From NCBI GenBank assembly GCA_017621795.1, contig JAGASJ010000002.1, forward strand, positions 1 to 51,617: DNA of 51,617 nt, read 5' to 3'. The notes under the pieces were generated by a model. It saw only the letters and a list, made by a program, of their open reading frames with translations, was not told the DNA's origin and did not search any database. A program made the position numbers and the translations under genes. Below are positions 40,641 through 48,614 of this stretch, piece after piece. How positions within the stretch are numbered: position 1 is the first letter of the stretch; the number at the start of each line of letters is the position of its first letter. This DNA is from Oscillospiraceae bacterium. GTDB lineage: Bacteria > Bacillota > Clostridia > Oscillospirales > Oscillospiraceae.

Positions 40641-41945
40641 TTACGCAAGGTCCTTTTGATCGAAGATATCGCCGCATTCAGGGCAGAACTTGGGCGGATT
40701 CTGAGGGTCGACGGGCTCCCAGCCGCACTTGTCGCAACGGTATTTCGGCGTTCCCGCAGGCTTTTTGGCTCCGCATTCTGAGCAGAAATTACCACGGTTC
40801 AATGTGCCGCAGCTACAGGTCCAGCCCTGCTTGTTTTCAGGGCGCTTTGCACCGCATTCGGTGCAGAATTTACCGGTAGACACCGCACCGCAGCTGCAGG
40901 TCCAGCCCTGTGCCACCGGCTGGGGTGCAGGATTCTGAGCACCCATTGCATACAGGTTTTGCACACTGGCGCCGCCTGCATTTCCCGCCATATTCATCCC
41001 CATAAAGGCCATCGCCGCGCCTGCACCTTCGTTCTTTGCGGCACTCTGCATCGCCTCTGCCTGTGCGCCTACCAAATGCGCCGCCGCCATTGTGGGGTCA
41101 CGGAAGGCCGCATTGCGCTGCAGCTGCTTGATCATTTCCTCGTCTTCTTCCGTTGCCTTGACGCTGGACACGCCGAAGGAAACGATTTCCAGACCCCGCA
41201 TTTCACGCCACTTGTTAGACAGCACATCATTGAGCGCTTCCGCAAGTTCCATGGTATGACCAGGCAGTGCGGAATAACGGATGCCCATCCCGGAAATACG
41301 GGCAAATGCAGGCTGCAAAGCGGTCAAAAGCTCTGTTTTCAGCTGGCTGTCCAGCTGACCGCGGGTGTAATCCTCCTCCACATTGCCGCACACATTGGTG
41401 TAAAACAGCATGGGGTTACAAATGTGATAGCTGTACTCGCCAAAGCAGCGAATGGCAATATCAATATCAATGCCGGCTCTCTGGTCTACCACACGGAAGG
41501 GTACGGGATTGGGTGTGCCGTACTTGTTGCCCACCAGTTCCTTGGTGTTGAAATAGTAGACCCGCTGGTCCTTGGGGGCTTCACCGCCGTATGTAAAACG
41601 CTTGCCGATATTCTTAAAGGTGTCGATAAGCGCTTTTCCGAATTTGCCCTCGAAAATGGTAGGCTCCGTGGAGCTGTCGTACACAAATTCACCGGGCTCT
41701 GCGCAAAACTCCACCACCTTGCCCTGATCCACGATCATCATACACTGACCGTCTGCAACCGCAATGACAGAGCCGTTGGAGATGACATTCTCGCTGCCTC
41801 TGGTGTTGCTGGAACGGCCGGATACCCGCTTTTGACCCTTCGCTGCAATCACATCCGCATCCAGTGCGTCACAATAAAAGTATTCCTTCCACTGATCGGC
41901 CAGCACGCCGCCCAATGCACCAAATCCTGCTTTTAAAAGACCCAT
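40641..41945 (-). CDS. SPFH/virion-core-like protein with three C-terminal zinc ribbons (YdjI-like)
   Basis: A 434-aa protein. The N-terminus MGLLKAGFGALGG is followed by an SPFH-like domain (~20-270) with SNGSVIAVADGQCMMIVDQG, VVEFCAEPGEFVYDSSTEPT, VRVVDQ-type strand PVPFRVVDQRAGIDIDIAIR and EMRGLEIVSFGVSSVKATEE. An alanine/methionine-rich linker comes next, then three Cys4 ribbons: WTCSCGAVSTGKFCTECG, WTCSCGTLNRGNFCSECG and YRCDKCGWE...FCPECG. SPFH proteins form membrane scaffolds; the role here is inferred from YdjI. ATG 41945 has GGGAGGTATTTTT upstream. First gene of the operon. Confidence 0.85.
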   Translation of the reverse strand: MGLLKAGFGALGGVLADQWKEYFYCDALDADVIAAKGQKRVSGRSSNTRGSENVISNGSVIAVADGQCMMIVDQGKVVEFCAEPGEFVYDSSTEPTIFEGKFGKALIDTFKNIGKRFTYGGEAPKDQRVYYFNTKELVGNKYGTPNPVPFRVVDQRAGIDIDIAIRCFGEYSYHICNPMLFYTNVCGNVEEDYTRGQLDSQLKTELLTALQPAFARISGMGIRYSALPGHTMELAEALNDVLSNKWREMRGLEIVSFGVSSVKATEEDEEMIKQLQRNAAFRDPTMAAAHLVGAQAEAMQSAAKNEGAGAAMAFMGMNMAGNAGGASVQNLYAMGAQNPAPQPVAQGWTCSCGAVSTGKFCTECGAKRPENKQGWTCSCGTLNRGNFCSECGAKKPAGTPKYRCDKCGWEPVDPQNPPKFCPECGDIFDQKDLA

Positions 41946-41981
41946 AAAAATACCTCCCAAATAATATATTGCTTTATTACT

Positions 41982-42010
41982 ATAGTATCACTACGGGCAT
42001 ATCTTGTCAA
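41982..42010 (-). promoter_or_regulatory. Promoter of the SPFH operon
   Basis: Minus strand -35 TTGACA (42005-42010), 17-bp spacer, -10 TACTAT (41982-41987). It begins just past the rpmE terminator. Confidence 0.8.
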
Positions 42011-42012
42011 AT

Positions 42013-42049
42013 AAAAAACCGCACGGCGCATTTGCGCAGTGCGGTTTTT
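42013..42049 (-). terminator. Terminator of rpmE
   Basis: AAAACCGCAC ... GTGCGGTTTT with an inner TGCGC/GCGCA stem, followed on the minus strand by a T-run, right after the rpmE stop. Confidence 0.93.
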
Positions 42050-42051
42050 GA

Positions 42052-42252
42052 TTATTTGATGCCGAATCTCTTGTTGAAACGGTCAACACGTCCACCGGTG
42101 TCAACCAGCTTCTGCTTGCCGGTGTAGAAAGGGTGGCACTTGGAACAGATTTCCACACGAATCTCCTTCTTGGTGGAACCGGTGGTAAAAGTATTGCCAC
42201 AGGCGCAACGAATGGTGGTCTGCTCGTAGTTGGGATGGATGCCTTCTCTCAT
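42052..42252 (-). CDS. rpmE: 50S ribosomal protein L31 (zinc form)
   Basis: 66 aa: [20 protein letters not shown] opens it, and CACG...[17 protein letters not shown] carries the four cysteine ligands of the C+ type; it ends [16 protein letters not shown] 42252 is preceded by AGAGGTGAACAA; a GTG three codons upstream overlaps that SD. It is monocistronic, with its own promoter and terminator. Confidence 0.97.
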   Translation of the reverse strand: MREGIHPNYEQTTIRCACGNTFTTGSTKKEIRVEICSKCHPFYTGKQKLVDTGGRVDRFNKRFGIK

Positions 42253-42319
42253 GTTGTTCACCTCTTTCTTGTAAGCTAAAAGGGCATAAAAACCCTGAGC
42301 AATCTTTAATCGCTGGGCT

Positions 42320-42348
42320 ATTGTAGCACATTAGCATACAAAATGCAA
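42320..42348 (-). promoter_or_regulatory. Promoter of rpmE
   Basis: Minus strand -35 TTGCAT (42343-42348), 17-bp spacer, -10 TACAAT (42320-42325); leader about 60 nt. Confidence 0.7.
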
Positions 42349-42377
42349 GTGTTTTTTGATTATTTTTTCGCCTTTTT

Positions 42378-43601
42378 TCAGAATGCCCACGTACCGTTGC
42401 GGAAAATGGGTACAATCTTGCCGTCCGCAGTCTTTGCGTCAATATTCATTGTATCGCAACCGATCATAAAGTCCTCGTGGATCATAGAATCATTCACGCC
42501 CAGTGCCTTGCACTCTTCCAGTGTTTTGCTGTGGTGGTCACGAATGGTATCGGCAAAGCCCATACCCAGTGCCAAATGGCACACCGCATTTTCGTCGAAC
42601 AGGGTGTTGTAGAACAGCATACCGGTCTGATTGATGGGGCTTTCCTGGGGCACTAATGCGCATTCGCCCAAATAGGCGGCGCCTTCATCCATAGAAACCA
42701 TCGTCTTGAGCAGCTCCTCCCCTACTTCGGCAGTGGCTTTTACCACCTTGCCGTTTTCAAAGTGGAGGCAGAACTTGTCGATGATCTGGCCGTTATAAGA
42801 AAGAGGCTTAGTGGAATAGACCACGCCCTCTGCCTTGCCCCGCATGGGGGAAATAAAGCATTCCTCGGTGGGGATGTTGGGGTTAAAGGCAATGCCCTGA
42901 CGAGAAATTTCCTGTCCGCCGCAGAACTGGGCCTCGGGAATCATCCCCACTGTCAGGTCGGTGCCGTTATCGGCAGTATAGTGCAGCTCGGTGATGCCCA
43001 GGCTATTGAGGTAGGCACAGCGGTCGTGGATGTTTTTATTGTGCTCGTCCCAATTCTTCACAGAATTCTCGCCCACACGGGAGGTATCCAAAATCGCCTT
43101 CCACAGCTTTTCCATTGCCACGCTCTTACGGTCGTTGGGGAACAGCTTTTTTGCCCACGCCGGACCGGGCACAGCGGCAATACACCACTGCTGTTTGCCC
43201 TCCAGTGCATCGCTAAAAGGCTTGATGATGGGATAAATCATTTGACGGGACTTGGCAAGCTTTTTCATATTGATGCCCTTCAGACCGTCCGGGTCTTCGG
43301 AAATCAGGTGGATGCGTGCAGGAACGGTGTCCACCATGTGCTGACGGCGCTCGATCTGCCATTTTGCCAGTGTGCCCAGTGTTTTCAGGCTTTGATGGCG
43401 CACGTGGATCTTCTGCAAAGGCTGATAGTTCCACTCCACGATCACCTTGGAAGCTTTAGCCTTATATGCCTCCTCCACCACCATTGCCACAAATTCAGGC
43501 TGGTCCAGATCGGCATAAACCATTACCTCCTGCCCCTTCTGCACATTGATGCCGCAACGGACGATCAGCTTGGCATATTCACGCAATACGGATTTTTTCA
43601 T
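42378..43601 (-). CDS. M29 family aminopeptidase
   Basis: Cytoplasmic dimetal aminopeptidase of the thermophilic aminopeptidase family (AmpS/PepS-like), 407 aa. The N-terminal domain has REYAKLIVRCGINVQKGQEV. The C-terminal metal domain includes PTEECFISPMRGKAEGVVYS (metal Glu), ATAEVGEELLKTMVSMDEGA, YLGECALVPQESPINQ (second Glu), LFDENAVCHLALGMGFAD (His) and the terminal IHEDFMIGCDTMNIDA (His and Asp). ATG 43601 follows AAAAAGGAGAAAATAT; the frame opens earlier but that part overlaps the promoter. Confidence 0.92.
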   Translation of the reverse strand: MKKSVLREYAKLIVRCGINVQKGQEVMVYADLDQPEFVAMVVEEAYKAKASKVIVEWNYQPLQKIHVRHQSLKTLGTLAKWQIERRQHMVDTVPARIHLISEDPDGLKGINMKKLAKSRQMIYPIIKPFSDALEGKQQWCIAAVPGPAWAKKLFPNDRKSVAMEKLWKAILDTSRVGENSVKNWDEHNKNIHDRCAYLNSLGITELHYTADNGTDLTVGMIPEAQFCGGQEISRQGIAFNPNIPTEECFISPMRGKAEGVVYSTKPLSYNGQIIDKFCLHFENGKVVKATAEVGEELLKTMVSMDEGAAYLGECALVPQESPINQTGMLFYNTLFDENAVCHLALGMGFADTIRDHHSKTLEECKALGVNDSMIHEDFMIGCDTMNIDAKTADGKIVPIFRNGTWAF

Positions 43602-43631
43602 ATATTTTCTCCTTTTTGGAATTTTTCCTCT

Positions 43632-43660
43632 ATAATAACAAAGGAAAAACATTTCGTCAA
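43632..43660 (-). promoter_or_regulatory. Promoter of the M29 peptidase gene
   Basis: Minus strand -35 TTGACG (43655-43660), 17-bp spacer, -10 TATTAT (43632-43637). Confidence 0.75.
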
Positions 43661-43666
43661 TCACTG

Positions 43667-43695
43667 TTGCAATATTTCACAAGCTGATTTATACT
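43667..43695 (+). promoter_or_regulatory. Promoter of the homocysteine methyltransferase gene
   Basis: -35 TTGCAA (43667-43672), 17-bp spacer, -10 TATACT (43690-43695), back to back with the M29 promoter. Confidence 0.7.
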
Positions 43696-43726
43696 GATAT
43701 TAAACTATACTTCCGAGGACATTTTT

Positions 43727-44608
43727 ATGCTGAAAAAACAGGAAATTTATAAGCTTTTGGAAAAAGGGCCTCTATTTTTGGACGGTGCCACCGGCTCCAA
43801 TCTGCAAAAAGCGGGGATGCCCCGTGGATGCTGTACGGAGCAGTGGATCTTAGATCATCCCGATGCCCTTGCCGCGCTGCAAAGCGCATACGCCGCCGCC
43901 GGCAGTCACATCGTCTATGCCCCCACCTTTCAGGCACAGCCCATTGCCCTTGAGCGGGTGGGTCTGGACCAAAGCACCGAAAAAATCAACAAAAACCTTG
44001 TGGAGCTCAGTCGGCAAAGTGCCCCCGGCTGTCTCATTGCCGGCAATCTCACCACCCTTGCCGCCTTTACCGACAGTTTCGATGAAAATAATATGGAGCT
44101 GATGATCGAAAACTACCGCCGGCAGATCGTGGGGCTTTTAGAGGGCGGCGCAGATCTCTTGGCGGCAGAGACGCTGATGTATCCCACCGAGGCAGAAGCC
44201 ATCTTCACCGCGGCAGAATTAGAAGGGGCAGAAACGGTTTTTTACACCTTCACCATGCAATCTGACGGCAGTTTATTTTCCGGTCGGGAGGCCGGTCCGA
44301 TCTTGCGGGAGCTGGAGCAGTCCGGTGCCGCCGCTGTGGGCTTTAACTGCGTTGCCGCAGATCAATTTACTCCCGGACTTGTGAGCAAGCTGCGCCGCTA
44401 TGTAAAAGGTCCGCTGATCTGCAAGCCCAATGCAGGCACGCCTTATATCGGCCCGGAAAATCTGCCTGTATATCCGATGGAGGAACAGGAATTTGCAGAT
44501 ATTTTGGCACAGTGCCATCAAATGGGCGCAAAGATCTTAGGCGGCTGCTGCGGCACGTCCCCCGACTATATCCGTGCAGTCAGACAGCGTATTTTCAGTA
44601 AGCCTTAA
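43727..44608 (+). CDS. Homocysteine S-methyltransferase family protein
   Basis: Zinc-dependent methyltransferase barrel, 293 aa. The glycine-rich start LFLDGATGSNLQKAGMPRG and CCTEQWILDHPDALAALQSA, then IVYAPTFQAQPIALERVG, match the Hcy-binding domain of MetH/MmuM. Zinc ligands are Cys in GFNCVAADQ (~205) and the CC pair in LGGCCGTSPDYIRA (~275). There are no cobalamin- or folate-binding domains, so it is either a MetH N-terminal module working with separate partners or an S-methylmethionine/betaine-type enzyme. It starts at ATG 43727 with CCGAGGAC upstream. Confidence 0.88.
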   Translation: MLKKQEIYKLLEKGPLFLDGATGSNLQKAGMPRGCCTEQWILDHPDALAALQSAYAAAGSHIVYAPTFQAQPIALERVGLDQSTEKINKNLVELSRQSAPGCLIAGNLTTLAAFTDSFDENNMELMIENYRRQIVGLLEGGADLLAAETLMYPTEAEAIFTAAELEGAETVFYTFTMQSDGSLFSGREAGPILRELEQSGAAAVGFNCVAADQFTPGLVSKLRRYVKGPLICKPNAGTPYIGPENLPVYPMEEQEFADILAQCHQMGAKILGGCCGTSPDYIRAVRQRIFSKP

Positions 44609-44620
44609 AATTGAGATGAT

Positions 44621-44651
44621 GCCCCCATAAGAAACAGATTTTCCCTGTCTC
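44621..44651. terminator. Long hairpin between convergent genes
   Basis: GCCCCCATAAGA (44621-44632) with TCTTATGGGGGC (44640-44651), and inner ACAG/CTGT pairing. It lies between the convergent methyltransferase and M56 genes; the U-tract is weak. Confidence 0.6.
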
Positions 44652-44706
44652 TTATGGGGGCAATCAAATTTCTATGCCGGTGCAATGTATTTGCCACTTG
44701 CATTTG

Positions 44707-45666
44707 TTATTCTTCACGGCTTTGGTGCATAGTCTGCTCCTGCAATGCGATCAATTGCCGTATGGCGGCATTTTCCGCTTCTATCCGGTCTTTTTCATTC
44801 TGAACGGCAGAAAAATCAGCCGATGGATTCTGCTGCTTTGGGCTCGTCGCAAAGCACAGTGCAATAACCGCAAAAGCTGTCACTGCAGCGGCGGTCACCC
44901 ATCTTTTGGATTTTTTGCAGGAAAGCACATTGCGGATGCGTTTTTTTACCACACCGCCGCCAAACGCCGCCCTGCAAGACAGTGCATCCGGCGCACCGGA
45001 GGAAAACGCCAGTAAAGTATCACAATACGCACTTCGTTCATAGGCATTCATATTGCGCACAGCCAGTTCATCACAGTTAAGCTCCATATCCCTGCCCAAG
45101 CATACATAAAGCACCCAGACTAACGGGTGAAACCAGTAGATGCTTAAAATCACAAATGCTATGGGCTTTATGCGATGGTGACGGAGTTTGATGTGTGCCC
45201 GCTCATGGGCAAGCACACTTTGAGTTTGCGCTTGCTCCAATCCGAAGGGCACATAGATCCGTGGGGAGAAAAAGCCCAAAACAAAGGGTGTCTGAATACA
45301 GTCGCTTTGATAAACATCTGCTGTCAGCTTCACCGCTGTTGCCAGTTTTCTTTTGATTCTTCCATAGCTTATTACGCCATAAAGGAGCATACACGCCACG
45401 CCCGCGACCCATACAATTGTGCCGTAGGGCAGTGCTTTCAGGGGTGTATCCGCAATAGATTCTGCTGTCCCGCCGCTGACAGGCATCAGACTAAGACCGC
45501 TTTGGGGTGTATAGGGCATCATCAGCCGCAAAATTACCGTACACCACAAAAGAGGAAATAGCCTCTTGGGGGCATTGCGAAAAATGCACCGAATCACCAG
45601 CACCGCCGCAATCAGCCACGCACCTGCCAGGCTGTTTTCCATCAGCCTCGCCAAGAGTTCACGCAT
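44707..45666 (-). CDS. M56 family (BlaR1/MecR1-like) membrane metalloprotease
   Basis: Membrane zinc protease of 319 aa. Four hydrophobic segments span residues ~15-110 and ~205-225. The zinc site is HExxH-like in VLAHERAHIKLRHHRIKPI (~145-160), and MELNCDELAVRNM supplies the downstream acidic ligand. The C-terminal region has one more helix (WVTAAAVTAFAVIALCFATS) and a short coiled-coil tail. It lacks the extracytoplasmic penicillin-binding sensor of true BlaR1, so the signal is probably not a beta-lactam bound in that way. It overlaps its BlaI-type partner by 8 bp. ATG 45666 has AAAGGAG 8 nt upstream. Confidence 0.88.
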   Translation of the reverse strand: MRELLARLMENSLAGAWLIAAVLVIRCIFRNAPKRLFPLLWCTVILRLMMPYTPQSGLSLMPVSGGTAESIADTPLKALPYGTIVWVAGVACMLLYGVISYGRIKRKLATAVKLTADVYQSDCIQTPFVLGFFSPRIYVPFGLEQAQTQSVLAHERAHIKLRHHRIKPIAFVILSIYWFHPLVWVLYVCLGRDMELNCDELAVRNMNAYERSAYCDTLLAFSSGAPDALSCRAAFGGGVVKKRIRNVLSCKKSKRWVTAAAVTAFAVIALCFATSPKQQNPSADFSAVQNEKDRIEAENAAIRQLIALQEQTMHQSREE

Positions 45667-46033
45667 CACAATGCTCCTTTCTGAAGCGATCAATCATCTG
45701 CTGAAGCTCCGCAATTTCCTTTGCGTTCAGTCGTCTGTTTTTGGTAAAGGCGGCTAAAAAGCCCGGCACAGAGCTATCAAATCTTTTCTCGATCAGCTCC
45801 TCTATCTCTGCCGCCTCTGCCTCCTGCCTGGAAACCAGGGACGAGACAACCGTATGCTCGTTTTTAATGACCCCACGGTCAGACAGGCGTTTGATCACCG
45901 TATAGGTCGTGGTAGTCTTCCAGCCCAGTTGCTCAGCACACAGCCGTGCAAGGTCTCCGCTCTTGATCGGCTCATTCTCCCACAGAATTTTGCAAAAGCG
46001 GTATTCGCTTTCAAATATTTTCGGACTTCTCAT
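45659..46033 (-). CDS. BlaI/MecI/CopY family repressor
   Basis: Winged-helix dimeric repressor of 124 aa. FESEYRFCKILWENEPIKSG, LGWKTTTTYTVIKRLSDRGV (recognition helix region, ~36-55) and the C-terminal dimerisation helices are typical. In this system the M56 protease inactivates the repressor on stimulation. A cleavage site like the N-F of BlaI cannot be pinned down. Two palindromes of CTAAxxxxTTAG type in the promoter suggest autorepression. The target genes beyond its own operon are not evident; no beta-lactamase is present. Confidence 0.9.
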   Translation of the reverse strand: MRSPKIFESEYRFCKILWENEPIKSGDLARLCAEQLGWKTTTTYTVIKRLSDRGVIKNEHTVVSSLVSRQEAEAAEIEELIEKRFDSSVPGFLAAFTKNRRLNAKEIAELQQMIDRFRKEHCDA

Positions 46034-46051
46034 TCCGTTTCCCTCCCATTT

Positions 46052-46088
46052 ATTCTAATGCGTTAGTATAATTCTAACAGATTAGAAT
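46052..46088. promoter_or_regulatory. Two operator palindromes for the BlaI-type repressor
   Basis: ATTCTAATGCGTTAGTAT (46052-46069) and ATTCTAACAGATTAGAAT (46071-46088), the second a near-perfect palindrome. It covers the -10 and spacer of the operon promoter. Confidence 0.75.
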
Positions 46089-46099
46089 GACCTTGTCAA
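46071..46099 (-). promoter_or_regulatory. Promoter of the BlaI/M56 operon
   Basis: Minus strand -35 TTGACA (46094-46099), 17-bp spacer, -10 TAGAAT (46071-46076). Confidence 0.85.
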
Positions 46100-46174
46100 C
46101 CGCCATTTTTCTCTGCTCTCATTTATCAGGCAGGTGCAATATGATACGGAGCCTAACACGGTATTGGTACCTTT

Positions 46175-46220
46175 GGGATTACGGATCGCCACGCCGATTT
46201 GCGCATCGGCTCGCAATGAT
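46175..46220 (+). repeat. Partial 66-bp-family repeat
   Basis: GGATTACGGATCGCCACGCC ... CGGCTCGCAATGATG resembles the repeats at 34933 and 35279, with changed inner arms (CCGAT/ATCGG). Confidence 0.5.
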
Positions 46221-46254
46221 GAATCCCTCGTATACGGCAAAATGCAAATTTTTA

Positions 46255-46283
46255 TTGCCAAATTCCGCAGAAAATGATACAAT
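46255..46283 (+). promoter_or_regulatory. Promoter of the membrane E2-like gene
   Basis: -35 TTGCCA (46255-46260), 17-bp spacer, -10 TACAAT (46278-46283). The ATG at 46293 lies only 9 nt beyond the -10, so the transcript would have almost no leader. Confidence 0.6.
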
Positions 46284-46292
46284 AGTACTGCT

Positions 46293-47741
46293 ATGAAAAA
46301 GAATACAAGATTATACATGCGTGCAAATAATCCCTACGCGTGGGTAATGGCCCTTTTCATGGTCGGTTCGGCAGTGGCCCGCATCCTGATTGTCGGTGGG
46401 AAAGGCACCGATCTGTGGAGCCAAATCATATTGCCGATTGCAGCCGCTGTGCTATTTGTTGCCATTGCTTTTATAGGGGGCAAAAGACACTTTTATCGCA
46501 CCGCCGTTCCTGTGTGGATGATGATGTTTTACTTCTTCTTCGTCATTAAGGGCAGTGATTTCGGTCGTTTTGACACCATGATCACCGTTCTTTACGGCGT
46601 GGTATTCCTCGCAATTGCCATTGTCTACACCCAGATCACATCGGATAAAACCAGCAATCTATGGATGCTGTCGGTGGTTTTGCTGATTCCCGTTGCTGCT
46701 CTGCTGTTTTTGTATCGCCATAATTTGCAGAATTTTGGGGATATTATTACAGGCAAGCTCTCTTTGGAGTTTATGAACGGCTATCGGGCATTCAGCGCAG
46801 ATCTGCTGATGTCTTTGGGTCTGCTGTTTGCGGTATTTTCTGCGGAGCACCGTCCTGTGGGTGGTCCTTACTATCCCACCTGGGGTGATCGCGTCGATGG
46901 TCGCCGCATTCGCTCCGAGCCTCCGATGAATCAGCTAACGCCTTATATTATGGTAGAGCGCAGCGGATGTATGAACTACCTGCACACTTCGGTGGATATC
47001 ACCAAAGCAGAGCGTTACTGCCGTCAAAAGCGGCGGGAAGGTCTGACCAATTTCGGCTTGATGCACGTCATTATGACCGCCTACTGCCGCGGTGTTGCCA
47101 AGTATCCCGCCATCAACCGCTTTATTTCCGGGCAGAAGCTCTACTCCCGGGGTGAGGACCTGGTAGTTTCCATTACTGTGAAAAAGGAAATGACCGTGGA
47201 CGCACCGGAGACGATCATCAAGTTCCATCTGTCACCCTACGACACCGCTGAGGATGTTTATCACAAGATCCAAAAAGAAGTGGATGCCGTTAAGGACACC
47301 CCCCTGGATTCTGATTTTGACAATCTTGCCCACATTTTCAATATGATTCCCGGCGTATTTTTGAAGTTTACCATTTGGCTGCTGAAGCTGTTGGATTACT
47401 TCGGACTTCTGCCCAAGTTCCTGCTGGAGTTCAGCCCCTTCCACGGCTCGATCTACTTCACCTCTATGGGTTCGCTGGGCATTCCCCCGGTGTACCATCA
47501 CCTGTATAACTTCGGCAACATTCCCATGTTTACATCCTTCGGCTGTAAGTACCGGGTCAATGAGCTTCAGGAAGACGGCACGGTGGTGCAGAAGAAGTTT
47601 ATGGACTGCAACATTACCGTGGATGATCGGGTATGCGATGGCTTCCACTACGCCGCTTTCTTCAAAAACTTCCAGCGGGTCATGGCCAATCCCGAGCAGC
47701 TGGATCTCCCCCCGGAGACCGTCGTGCAGGACGTAGACTGA
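46293..47741 (+). CDS. Membrane-anchored E2 acyltransferase-like protein
   Basis: 482 aa. The first ~185 residues hold six hydrophobic helices (for example AWVMALFMVGSAVARILIVG, IILPIAAAVLFVAIAFIGG, TAVPVWMMMFYFFFVIKG). Residues ~200-470 resemble the catalytic domain of 2-oxoacid dehydrogenase E2 / chloramphenicol acetyltransferase: PYIMVERSGCMNYLHTSVDI, YRGVAKYPAINRFI-like text (CRGVAKYPAINRFISGQKLY), FHGSIYFTSMGSLGIPPVYH, and the C-terminal ITVDDRVCDGFHYAAFFKNF. The catalytic His of the usual DHRxxDG motif is Asp here (DDRVCDG). No lipoyl domain is present. Substrate and activity are unknown. It has no SD and sits just after its -10, so it may be translated from a leaderless mRNA. birA follows 1 nt later. 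Confidence 0.75.
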   Translation: MKKNTRLYMRANNPYAWVMALFMVGSAVARILIVGGKGTDLWSQIILPIAAAVLFVAIAFIGGKRHFYRTAVPVWMMMFYFFFVIKGSDFGRFDTMITVLYGVVFLAIAIVYTQITSDKTSNLWMLSVVLLIPVAALLFLYRHNLQNFGDIITGKLSLEFMNGYRAFSADLLMSLGLLFAVFSAEHRPVGGPYYPTWGDRVDGRRIRSEPPMNQLTPYIMVERSGCMNYLHTSVDITKAERYCRQKRREGLTNFGLMHVIMTAYCRGVAKYPAINRFISGQKLYSRGEDLVVSITVKKEMTVDAPETIIKFHLSPYDTAEDVYHKIQKEVDAVKDTPLDSDFDNLAHIFNMIPGVFLKFTIWLLKLLDYFGLLPKFLLEFSPFHGSIYFTSMGSLGIPPVYHHLYNFGNIPMFTSFGCKYRVNELQEDGTVVQKKFMDCNITVDDRVCDGFHYAAFFKNFQRVMANPEQLDLPPETVVQDVD

Positions 47742-47742
47742 T

Positions 47743-48543
47743 ATGGTAAACCCCATTTGCAGTATGCTCCCCGAGGATTTTCCCTGGGGCAGCCGTATTC
47801 ATCTTTTTGATTGTCTGCCCTCCACCAACGACTACGCCAAGGAGCTGGCAAGGCAGGGCGCGCCCCACGGCACGGTGATCGTCGCCGATATGCAGACCGC
47901 CGGTCGGGGACGTATGGGACGCAGCTTTCACGCCCCAAAGAATCAGGGCTTGTACCTTTCCCTGATTTTAAGACCTGAATGTCCACCTGACCAGCTGATG
48001 CATCTGACCTGCGCTGTGGCAGAAGCCGCATGCAACGCTGTAGAGCAGCTGTGCGGGATCCGTCCCCAAATCAAGTGGATCAACGACCTGATCATGGGCA
48101 GCAAAAAGTTAGGCGGGATCCTGACCGAGCTTTCTGTAGACTCCAAAACAGGGCGAAGTGATTGGGCCGTTATCGGCATTGGTATCAACTGCTGCCAGGA
48201 TCGGAGCGATTTCCCGCCTGAATTGCAGGATATGGCCACTTCCCTGCTCCTATCAACCGGAAGCGGCTACAGTCCCTACAGCTTGGCCTGTGCCCTTATT
48301 CGGGAGCTTTACGATCTGTCCGATCAGCTGCTTTCCGGCAAGGACGAAATGCTGAAGCAGTATCGGCAGGACTGCCTGACCATCGGAAAAGAGATCTCCG
48401 TAAGTAAAGGCGGAGCAGTTTTCCACGGGAAGGCTTTGGACATCGACCGTGACGGCGGTCTGATCGTTATGCTTGAAGACGGCACAATACAGACTGTTCA
48501 GGCGGGGGAAGTCAGCGTTCGGGGATTATACGGTTATGTATAA
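47743..48543 (+). CDS. birA: Biotin--[acetyl-CoA-carboxylase] ligase
   Basis: Class I biotin protein ligase without the N-terminal DNA-binding domain, 266 aa; it joins biotin to acetyl-CoA carboxylase and similar enzymes through biotinyl-AMP. FDCLPSTNDYAKELARQGAP, GTVIVADMQTAGRGRMGRSF (biotin/AMP loop, ~46-65), QGLYLSLILRP, and the KWxND motif IKWINDLIMGSKKLGGILTE are clear, then VIGIGINC. The small C-terminal SH3-like domain ends VQAGEVSVRGLYGYV. The ATG follows the upstream stop by one base with no strong SD, so translation is probably coupled. Confidence 0.93.
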   Translation: MVNPICSMLPEDFPWGSRIHLFDCLPSTNDYAKELARQGAPHGTVIVADMQTAGRGRMGRSFHAPKNQGLYLSLILRPECPPDQLMHLTCAVAEAACNAVEQLCGIRPQIKWINDLIMGSKKLGGILTELSVDSKTGRSDWAVIGIGINCCQDRSDFPPELQDMATSLLLSTGSGYSPYSLACALIRELYDLSDQLLSGKDEMLKQYRQDCLTIGKEISVSKGGAVFHGKALDIDRDGGLIVMLEDGTIQTVQAGEVSVRGLYGYV

Positions 48544-48551
48544 AATTTCTA

Positions 48552-48580
48552 TTGCTTTTTTAAAAATTAGTGGTTATACT
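48552..48580 (+). promoter_or_regulatory. Promoter of the small membrane protein gene
   Basis: -35 TTGCTT (48552-48557), 17-bp spacer, -10 TATACT (48575-48580). Confidence 0.6.
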
Positions 48581-48614
48581 GATTATAGGTAAAATGAAAG
48601 ATGGAGGGAAAATT

